A program made the translations under genes and the position numbers. DNA of 6,921 nucleotides from Candidatus Rifleibacteriota bacterium (lineage in GTDB: Bacteria; Muiribacteriota; Ozemobacteria; Ozemobacterales; Ozemobacteraceae). The stretch's first letter is position 1; every line of letters starts with the position of its first letter. Shown here in pieces: positions 1 to 4,895 of this stretch. The stretch covers positions 1 through 6,921 of the forward strand of contig JAQUZA010000166.1 in assembly GCA_028691595.1 (NCBI GenBank), given 5' to 3'. The notes under the pieces were generated by a model. It made no database searches. It worked only from the letters and a program-made list of their open reading frames with translations, and had not been told where the DNA came from.

Positions 1-2
1 GT

Positions 3-638
3 GCCTTTGCGGGTGATGTTCAAATTATTGGTGGTCAGGTTGGCATGATCGATGCCCGCCCCAAAGCCAAAGGCCTGGTTAAAAACAACACCAACAAACC
101 TGTAATGGTAAAGGTAAAATGCGATTTCACAACACAAGATGGGGTGAGGAAGTCAGAAACCTTTTATGCGGCTAATGGTGATGAAATCCCTCCCGGCAAA
201 TCCATTCTTTTTGAACAGATTTTATTTGCTTCTACTGCTGAAAGTGGCGAACTGTCGGTTGATGAGTTGGTCTATGCGTTGTCAGATGCAGAAAAATCAG
301 ATTCTAAATTCTCGGTAGTATCTAAAACAAACAAGAGTATAGCTTCGACTCTCGCACAAAATGAAAAGCGCATCATTAAGCATTTTAAGTTTCTTGACGA
401 TCATGGTTTTGCCTATGTAGTGGGCGAAATTGAAAACACCCTGGATTATCCTTGCATGATCGAACTTGAAGCGGTCGCAAGGAATTCAAGCGGTGAAGTT
501 GTTGACGTAGATAGATTCTACCCAGCCGGCAGAAAAATACTTCGATCCGGTCAAAAATCAGCATTCAAATCTTATGTGACAAGGAACTCTTCGGCAAAGA
601 AAGTTGAGCTATCGGTGTTTAAAATTACGCCGGAATGA
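3..638 (+). CDS. Probable two-FxLYD-domain protein, 5' end outside window
   Basis: The reading frame is open to the left edge: residues AFAGDVQIIGGQVG precede the first ATG at 45 without a stop, so the gene very probably begins upstream and 45 is an internal Met. The protein appears to hold two tandem beta-sandwich units of the FxLYD type. The first runs from about the ATG-encoded Met to residue 70 (GLVKNNTNKPVMVKVKCDF, then IPPGKSILFE). The second covers about residues 118-190 (VVGEIENTLDYPCMIELEAV, then GEVVDVDRFYPAG and an SGQKSAFKSYV ending). The pattern of V-x-G-x-V/I-x-N-T, a central D/G turn and a Pro/Ser-Gly-x-x-x-x-F close is typical of this family, which is usually secreted or membrane-anchored. 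A signal peptide or anchor would lie outside the window. The stop TGA overlaps ATGA at 635, a possible coupled start for the next gene. Base composition is AT-rich, unlike the tig operon. Family assignment is by eye; cellular role is unknown. Confidence 0.7.
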   Translation, partial: AFAGDVQIIGGQVGMIDARPKAKGLVKNNTNKPVMVKVKCDFTTQDGVRKSETFYAANGDEIPPGKSILFEQILFASTAESGELSVDELVYALSDAEKSDSKFSVVSKTNKSIASTLAQNEKRIIKHFKFLDDHGFAYVVGEIENTLDYPCMIELEAVARNSSGEVVDVDRFYPAGRKILRSGQKSAFKSYVTRNSSAKKVELSVFKITPE

Positions 639-718
639 AACTCCGGTTTATTAAAGCGAACTATCAACGAGTGCAGTCCGAAACTAACAAAATTGAGATT
701 GAACAACGGGAAAGAGAA

Positions 719-1459
719 ATGAACAATAAAACTATTGTTATAAACGGCAAAGAAATAGATTTGGCAAGCTTTGTCTATGACTCACCAGCTTATAAAGTTA
801 AAGAAAAACTGCTGGAAAATGTGGTTTTCGAAGTGGCACACGAACCAAATTTTAAAGCCTTTGTTCAAAAACACGAGTTTATAGAAGAGTTTCGCCATGT
901 AATGCCGATAATTTCATATTATCGCGGCCCTGATATGCTTGAAGACAATGTTCATTTTTATTCACCGGACAGCGGAATCGGCTTCAACCCAGGACTTACG
1001 AAAACTTTTGTCGAATGTAGATCATATAAAAACTTTGATAAATATCGCGAAAATGTGGAAATAATTTTTAATCTTTTTCAAAAAGCCTATTGGTTGCCCC
1101 AAATAACCAGAGCTAGTTTGAGATATGTTAATAAAATACGACTTGCCAGCGATGATGTTCCAAAAATTTTCGATTACTTCACGCTTGAAATGCATTTTGA
1201 CAAAAAACAAATCGGTTTTTTATCGACGGAATTTCTACATACGGCACCAGGCGGGGCACTTGTTCGATCGAGATTTGGGCCCGCTTTTAATGGTCGTGAA
1301 ATAGAATTAATTTGGGATAATGACGTTTTTATACAGCAACCGATTTCTTACGATCAGGCTATTGCTTTGTTACCATACTTGCATTCGACTTCTACAAAGC
1401 TTTTTCTTGAATTTCTTTCCGAAAAGGGCAAAGAAAAATACATAATTTTTGAGGATTAG
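719..1459 (+). CDS. TIGR04255-like family protein (function unknown)
   Basis: A soluble protein of 246 residues with no signal peptide or membrane segment. It resembles the sporadically distributed TIGR04255 family: an N-terminal strand block (VVFEVAHEP, about residues 35-43), a central helix followed by the hallmark SLRYVNKI (about 133-140; the family has LRYINRI), an all-beta stretch, and a C-terminal helix beginning LHSTSTKLFLEF. The family has no established biochemical function. I chose ATG 719 because it is preceded by GGGAAAGAG (708-716) and gives the usual family length. The longer frame from ATG 635 (274 residues) overlaps the preceding stop by 4 nt, which is attractive for coupling, but has no Shine-Dalgarno at a useful distance and adds a highly charged 28-residue leader. 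The gene is AT-rich and ends 5 nt before the next start, with GAGG of its last codons serving as that gene's ribosome binding site. It is probably the first gene of a three-gene cassette. Confidence 0.68.
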   Translation: MNNKTIVINGKEIDLASFVYDSPAYKVKEKLLENVVFEVAHEPNFKAFVQKHEFIEEFRHVMPIISYYRGPDMLEDNVHFYSPDSGIGFNPGLTKTFVECRSYKNFDKYRENVEIIFNLFQKAYWLPQITRASLRYVNKIRLASDDVPKIFDYFTLEMHFDKKQIGFLSTEFLHTAPGGALVRSRFGPAFNGREIELIWDNDVFIQQPISYDQAIALLPYLHSTSTKLFLEFLSEKGKEKYIIFED

Positions 1460-1464
1460 TATTT

Positions 1465-2019
1465 ATGGCGCTGAAAAATTATATACCGACAATAAACGAA
1501 TTCCCCGGCTTAGGCAGATTACACATGGTTGACGGATATCCATGTTTTGAAGAAAAAAAACAATTCCCCACACAAGATTCGCTAAATGTTTTTCAATATT
1601 TGGAGCTGAATACACCTTTTATTTCTGGTAAAATTATGAGAAGAGGTGAAACCGAACAAAATTTCAGGAAAAATCTTCTTATGGAAATTAAAAAGACTTT
1701 GAATAGTGCACAAGAAATGGGTTTCAAGGTTGCTAACCAAGATGAGGTTGGCTTCTATCTTTTTGAATTTCCTGATGTTGCCAGCAATATAATTGCTATT
1801 TGCAAAAAGCTAAGAGATGTCATTCCAGAAGCGGAAGATTTTCAAATTAAAGTTTCGTATGATAGAGAAGACCCAACCGACAAAAGTCTTGCGATTGAGA
1901 TTTTTGCCGATAAATTTTCTGAGGTTATTCTTGATAAAGTTTTGTCATTTTATGATAATTCGGAGTTCGACTTCCTTGATGGGAGCAATGGCTGGATTCA
2001 TATTTCACAGGCGCTTTAA
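1465..2019 (+). CDS. Uncharacterised cassette protein, middle gene
   Basis: I do not recognise this 184-residue protein. It is probably cytoplasmic: no signal peptide, no membrane helix, no cysteine pairs forming a metal site. The N-terminus (about residues 1-50) is loop- and strand-rich with IPTINEFPGLGRLHMVDGYP. The middle (about 65-120) looks helical and rich in Lys/Glu, and the C-terminal half (about 125-180) alternates strand and helix with FQIKVSYDREDP and SLAIEIFADKF, suggesting a small alpha/beta fold. GAGG at 1451-1454, inside the last codons of the preceding gene, is its ribosome binding site. Its TAA is immediately followed by the ATG of the HEPN-like gene, so translation of the two is almost certainly coupled. 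Low GC matches both neighbours. By position it may be a partner, inhibitor or adaptor of the flanking proteins, but this is inference only. Confidence 0.72.
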   Translation: MALKNYIPTINEFPGLGRLHMVDGYPCFEEKKQFPTQDSLNVFQYLELNTPFISGKIMRRGETEQNFRKNLLMEIKKTLNSAQEMGFKVANQDEVGFYLFEFPDVASNIIAICKKLRDVIPEAEDFQIKVSYDREDPTDKSLAIEIFADKFSEVILDKVLSFYDNSEFDFLDGSNGWIHISQAL

Positions 2020-2403
2020 ATGGCCTACGACTGGGAAAAATACAAAAACTTTGCCGAATTTATTCTAAATGTCGACGGCCAGATAGTAGACGAAGAAACG
2101 AAAATAAGAAATGCTGTCAGTCGACTGTTTTATCACGCTTTTCATTGCCTGGAAAACTGGGCAATTAAGTCTCTCAGTTACGAATCAACTGAAAACAATA
2201 CTCATGGCTCTTTAAAAGCGCATCTTCTAAAATGCAAGCATAAAGACAAGGCAGAGCTTTACAAGCAATTGAGAGATATTCGCGGCATTTGTGATTATGA
2301 CAATGAAACAGGTGCCGACCTGAAACAGCTTTTTGCGAGAGCAAAAATTATTCATGATCGCCTGGTTGGTCCTTTGAAAAATTTCAGCTCCCTCGAAAAA
2401 TAA
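2020..2403 (+). CDS. HEPN-like domain protein
   Basis: A 127-residue, nearly all-helical protein with the features of small HEPN-domain proteins of the UPF0332-like type. Helix 2 has SRLFYHAFHCLENWA (residues 34-48; families show SRAYYAAFHAA). A His-Gly segment THGSLKAHLL (61-70) corresponds to the HGxL region. Helix 3/4 has LRDIRGICDYD (84-94), matching the R-x-x-R-x-x-A-D-Y signature. HEPN domains bind nucleotides or RNA, and many are RNases in toxin-antitoxin, abortive-infection and CRISPR effectors. Here the nuclease R-x4-6-H motif is not evident: R88 is followed at the matching distance by Y93, so RNase activity is uncertain. The ATG directly abuts the stop of the preceding gene and the ribosome binding site is weak (CAGG, 2008-2011), which points to coupled translation. 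No nucleotidyltransferase (MNT) partner is visible nearby. The fold assignment is fairly firm; the function is not. Confidence 0.72.
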   Translation: MAYDWEKYKNFAEFILNVDGQIVDEETKIRNAVSRLFYHAFHCLENWAIKSLSYESTENNTHGSLKAHLLKCKHKDKAELYKQLRDIRGICDYDNETGADLKQLFARAKIIHDRLVGPLKNFSSLEK

Positions 2404-2442
2404 CCAACCCATTTTTTATAGGCGAAAGGAACAGTGTCAAAA

Positions 2443-2565
2443 ATGAATAAAGAGGAAGAAAGAGTGTTTAATCGTTTTAATGATATAGAATCCACATATT
2501 CCCCGAACGATTGTAAAGTTTTTTCTGGAGAGCAAGAGCAAAAACGTCTATTGAGGAACACCTAA
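2443..2565 (+). CDS. Possible 40-residue small protein or truncated gene
   Basis: ATG 2443 opens a 40-codon frame ending in TAA at 2563-2565. It encodes a hydrophilic peptide starting MNKEEERVFNRFND, with many Glu, Lys and Arg and no membrane segment. AAAGGA at 2425-2430 could serve as ribosome binding site, though 12 nt from the ATG; an in-frame GTG at 2434 lies only 3 nt from it. Codon use is AT-rich like the cassette, and the frame begins 39 nt after the HEPN-like stop in the same direction. It could be a fourth small cassette gene, or the start of a longer gene cut off near the element end. I recognise no family. Confidence 0.35.
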   Translation: MNKEEERVFNRFNDIESTYSPNDCKVFSGEQEQKRLLRNT

Positions 2566-2595
2566 AAGGTTAGATTTGTTGTCTTCAAAAGATTA

Positions 2596-2620
2596 ACGCA
2601 CCCCCACGCACCCCCACGCA
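2596..2620. repeat. Decamer tandem repeat, 2.5 copies
   Basis: The unit ACGCACCCCC occurs twice and is followed by a further ACGCA, all copies exact. The other strand reads G-rich (TGCGTGGGGG). It lies in non-coding DNA about 90 bp inside the tRNA-Gly scar. Its place close to an element end is compatible with arm-type recombinase binding repeats, but that role is inferred only from position. Confidence 0.8.
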
Positions 2621-2625
2621 TTTTT

Positions 2626-2654
2626 TAGACAATTCTGGAATTTTGCGGTATCAT
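2626..2654 (+). promoter_or_regulatory. Outward-facing sigma-70-type promoter near element end
   Basis: TAGACA (2626-2631, 5 of 6 to TTGACA) is separated by exactly 17 bp from TATCAT (2649-2654, 5 of 6 to TATAAT). Transcription would start near 2661 and run across the tRNA-Gly scar into the terminator at 2744-2781. A short inverted repeat, GCGGT (2645-2649) and ACCGC (2667-2671), brackets the -10 and start region and could be an operator or a weak hairpin. No gene lies between this promoter and the terminator. Confidence 0.5.
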
Positions 2655-2709
2655 GCGGAATAGAAAACCGCTTTAAACCTCGTTTTATAGGATAGACAGC
2701 AGACTTCGA

Positions 2710-2736
2710 ACGGGTTCAAGTCCCGTCTCCCGCTCC
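2710..2736 (+). other. tRNA-Gly 3' fragment, probable attachment site
   Basis: ACGGG TTCAAGT CCCGT (2710-2726) is a perfect tRNA T-arm with a 5-bp stem and 7-nt loop. It is followed by CTCCCGC (2727-2733), the acceptor 3' strand expected for tRNA-Gly beginning GCGGGAG, then T (2734), the discriminator base of bacterial tRNA-Gly, then CC. No matching GCGGGAG, D-arm or anticodon arm exists at the right distance upstream, so this is only the 3' end. Such fragments are what tRNA-targeting integrases leave at the far end of an inserted element. The final CCG instead of CCA is a small departure. A second copy, in an intact tRNA-Gly, is expected to the left. Confidence 0.72.
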
Positions 2737-2743
2737 GAATTCT

Positions 2744-2781
2744 ACAGAGCCGGTCATTTTTGACCCGGCTCTGTTTTTTTT
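2744..2781 (+). terminator. Intrinsic terminator after the tRNA-Gly fragment
   Basis: ACAGAGCCGG-TCA pairs with TGA-CCCGGCTCTGT around a TTTT loop (2757-2760), with one unpaired C, and is followed by eight T residues (2774-2781). Starting 8 bp past the tRNA 3' end, it is most simply the original terminator of the tRNA-Gly gene. It now insulates tig from transcription arriving from the accessory side. Confidence 0.9.
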
Positions 2782-2808
2782 GCACATGAATAAACCCGGG
2801 TTGGCTTC

Positions 2809-2837
2809 TTTACTTTTGGAGCCAGCTGCTTTATAAT
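2809..2837 (+). promoter_or_regulatory. Promoter of the tig-clpP-clpX operon
   Basis: TTTACT (2809-2814, 4 of 6) and a perfect TATAAT (2832-2837) are 17 bp apart. The start point would be near 2844, giving a leader of about 110 nt before the tig ATG at 2954. The leader contains GCCGG (2861-2865) and CCGGC (2916-2920) that could pair at long range, but I see no recognisable riboswitch and no heat-shock inverted repeat (such as CIRCE) here. Confidence 0.7.
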
Positions 2838-2953
2838 TATGCATTCGTCCTGTGCCCTTTGCCGGCTGATTCTTCTTTGTGTTGCAATCTGCCGTATATG
2901 CTGGTTTCAGGCCGTCCGGCTTTTGAAATTCTCTCCACAAGGAGTTATTGCAC

Positions 2954-4288
2954 ATGTTAAAAACACAAGTTCAGGAACTGGAAGCCAACAAAGTCGCATT
3001 GACCGTTGAGGTCGAAAAAGAAAAAGTTAATGCCGCTTATGCAAGCTTTTATAATCGCGCCGCCCGATCTGTAAAGATCCCGGGTTTCAGACAGGGCAAG
3101 ATTCCAAAGGCCGTCCTGGTCAAATTTATTGGCCCTGAAGCAGTTCGCGAACAGATCGAAGAAGAACTCGTCCAGGAAGTCTATCCACAGGCTATTAAAG
3201 AAACCAGATTGCACCCGGTCAGCCGTTTTGAGCTTGAAGAGTCAAATCTTCAGGAAAACGAGCCATTCACTTTCAAGGCTGTTTTTGAAGTCCGACCCAA
3301 GCTCGGTGACTTTAACTATAAGGGTTATACCGCTCAGGTTCAGCGTGAAATCGTCGATGACGAAAGCGTAAAAAAGGTTCTTACTCAGGTTCGTGAGCAA
3401 CAGAGCAAGACCGAAACTGTTGAAGATGGCGTTCTGAGCGTTGATGACTATTTTTCTGCCAAAGTCGAAATTTCCCACGAGGGTCAGATCGATGAAGAAC
3501 TTTCAGATGAAAAGGCCGCTCATAAACTAATGGAAGGCGATAAGCTTTTTGCTCCATGCCTCGGCATGAAGGTCGGCGAAACACGCACCTGGGAGCACAA
3601 AGTCGAAGGCGAAAGTGAAGCCAACTCGAAGTATTTTGGCAAGACTCTTGATTACAAAGTAACGCTTAATCGCATTTCACGCCCGACTCTGCCCGAGCTT
3701 AACGATGAATTTGCCAAAAGCGTTGGTGATTTCGAAAGCCTTGCTGCTCTCGAAGCCAAGGTTAAAGAAGATCTCGAAGAACGTTCCAGCTATGATGCTG
3801 AAGAACGCGCTTTCGAAGAAATCCTGACCCAGATCATCAAAGATTATCAGTTCGATGTTCCCGAATCTATGGTTCAAAGCACCATCGACTTCTTTATTCA
3901 GGGGCTTGACAAGCGTTGGCGCCAGTTTGGTACCACTATCCAGGATTACCTGCGCAATTCCGGCAAGGATGTGAACGAATTCCGCGAAACTTTCCGCGAA
4001 AGAGCCGTTCGTCAGACCAAAACCATGTTGCTTATCGATGCGATCGGCAATAAAGAAAATATTGATGTTTCTGATGCCGACTATCGTGAAGAAATTGAAA
4101 AAAGGGCAAAAGAATATAATATGCCCGTAGAGAAGCTACTGAGCACACTTGCAGAGAATGATGGCGAAGAAAATGTCCGATTTTCATTGAGAAGTCAAAA
4201 AATTCGTGACTTTATGCTAAAAAATAATCAGATTAATTACGATATGGTTAATGAAGCTGATTTTAACAAGGAGGAAACTGAAGCGTGA
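2954..4288 (+). CDS. tig: Trigger factor, ribosome-associated chaperone
   Basis: Trigger factor docks on the large ribosomal subunit near the tunnel exit and shelters nascent chains. The 444-residue length is normal. The N-terminal ribosome-binding domain (about 1-115) carries the signature GFRQGKIP at 44-51. A middle domain (about 145-240) occupies the FKBP-type prolyl isomerase position but is eroded: the usual D-F-x-G-x-x-D-G and G-F-E elements are not recognisable, while the LGMKVGE and YFGKTLDYKVTLNRI segments remain. The helical C-terminal chaperone domain (about 250-430) begins PTLPELNDEFAKSVG, a standard trigger factor junction. I chose ATG 2954 because AAGGAG (2939-2944) lies 9 nt upstream; an in-frame TTG at 2948 is only 3 nt from it. 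It is the first gene of the tig-clpP-clpX operon, and its TGA overlaps the clpP GTG. Identification is firm; isomerase activity is doubtful. Confidence 0.97.
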   Translation: MLKTQVQELEANKVALTVEVEKEKVNAAYASFYNRAARSVKIPGFRQGKIPKAVLVKFIGPEAVREQIEEELVQEVYPQAIKETRLHPVSRFELEESNLQENEPFTFKAVFEVRPKLGDFNYKGYTAQVQREIVDDESVKKVLTQVREQQSKTETVEDGVLSVDDYFSAKVEISHEGQIDEELSDEKAAHKLMEGDKLFAPCLGMKVGETRTWEHKVEGESEANSKYFGKTLDYKVTLNRISRPTLPELNDEFAKSVGDFESLAALEAKVKEDLEERSSYDAEERAFEEILTQIIKDYQFDVPESMVQSTIDFFIQGLDKRWRQFGTTIQDYLRNSGKDVNEFRETFRERAVRQTKTMLLIDAIGNKENIDVSDADYREEIEKRAKEYNMPVEKLLSTLAENDGEENVRFSLRSQKIRDFMLKNNQINYDMVNEADFNKEETEA

Positions 4289-4893
4289 CTCTCGTTCCAA
4301 TAGTAATTGAACAAAGCAGCCGTGGAGAACGCGCGTTTGACATCTATTCACGCCTTCTTAAAGACAGAATTATTTTTCTGGGTGGCGGAATCGATGACGG
4401 AATGGCTGACCTGGTTGTCGCTCAGCTTCTTTTCCTCGAATCCGAAGATCCCGAAAAGGATATTTCGATTTATATCAACAGCCCGGGCGGTGTAGTAACG
4501 GCAGGCATGGCTATCTACGATACCATGCAATACATCAAACCTGATGTAAGCACGATCTGCATGGGGCAGGCAGCGAGCATGGGTGCACTGCTGCTGGCGG
4601 CTGGTGCCAAAGGCAAGCGTTACGCCCTTCCCAATTCACGTATCATGATTCACCAGCCTCTCGGGGGTGCCCAGGGTCAGGCAAGCGATATCGAAATTCA
4701 GGCCCAGGAAATCCTGAGAATGAAAGATATGCTCAATGATATTCTGGCGAATCACACTGGTCAGCCTCTCAAGCGAATCAAGAGAGATACTGATCGCGAC
4801 TTCTTCATGTCTTCGAAAGAAGCTAAAGAATATGGACTTATCGACGAAGTAGTTCAGCGTAAAGTTGTTGCAGCAAAACCCAACGAGGAGTAA
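4285..4893 (+). CDS. clpP: ATP-dependent Clp protease proteolytic subunit ClpP
   Basis: Serine peptidase (family S14) that forms a double heptameric barrel and degrades proteins fed in by ClpX or other Clp ATPases. The catalytic triad is complete: S98 in GQAASMGALL, H123 in RIMIHQP, and D172 in TDRDFFMS, with the same S-H and H-D spacings as in E. coli ClpP (25 and 49 residues). The SPGG oxyanion segment (66-69) is intact. The 202 residues start MTLVPIVIEQSSRGERAFDI, so there is essentially no propeptide. The start is GTG at 4285, overlapping the tig stop by 4 nt, with AAGGAGG (4268-4274) 10 nt upstream. It ends 2 nt before clpX. Nothing suggests a second clpP paralogue here. Confidence 0.98.
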   Translation: MTLVPIVIEQSSRGERAFDIYSRLLKDRIIFLGGGIDDGMADLVVAQLLFLESEDPEKDISIYINSPGGVVTAGMAIYDTMQYIKPDVSTICMGQAASMGALLLAAGAKGKRYALPNSRIMIHQPLGGAQGQASDIEIQAQEILRMKDMLNDILANHTGQPLKRIKRDTDRDFFMSSKEAKEYGLIDEVVQRKVVAAKPNEE

Positions 4894-4895
4894 GC

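Noticed and set aside
635..718. N-terminal extension of the TIGR04255-like protein from ATG 635
   Set aside because: It has no Shine-Dalgarno at a usable distance and makes the protein longer than the family norm; the ATGA overlap keeps it possible, so it is mentioned as an alternative only.
2596..2620. Start of a CRISPR array
   Set aside because: The units are 10 bp, contiguous and without spacers; no cas gene is in the window.
2655..2733. Complete tRNA ending in the T-arm and acceptor at 2710-2733
   Set aside because: GCGGAAT at 2655-2661 pairs poorly with CTCCCGC, the span is too long for a standard tRNA, and no D-arm or anticodon arm can be folded between.
2640..2740. 3' end of a tmRNA gene
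   Set aside because: The acceptor strand CTCCCGC-T fits tRNA-Gly, not the tmRNA ending GCTCCACCA, and no matching GGGG-type 5' end, Ala anticodon-less D-region or tag reading frame is visible upstream.
2948..2953. TTG start for trigger factor
   Set aside because: It is only 3 nt from AAGGAG, whereas ATG 2954 has ideal 9-nt spacing and gives the usual N-terminus.
2716..2955. Minus-strand ORF of 79 codons over the tig leader
   Set aside because: It runs antisense through a clear terminator, the tig promoter and the tig ribosome binding site, has no good start signal, and its peptide resembles no protein.
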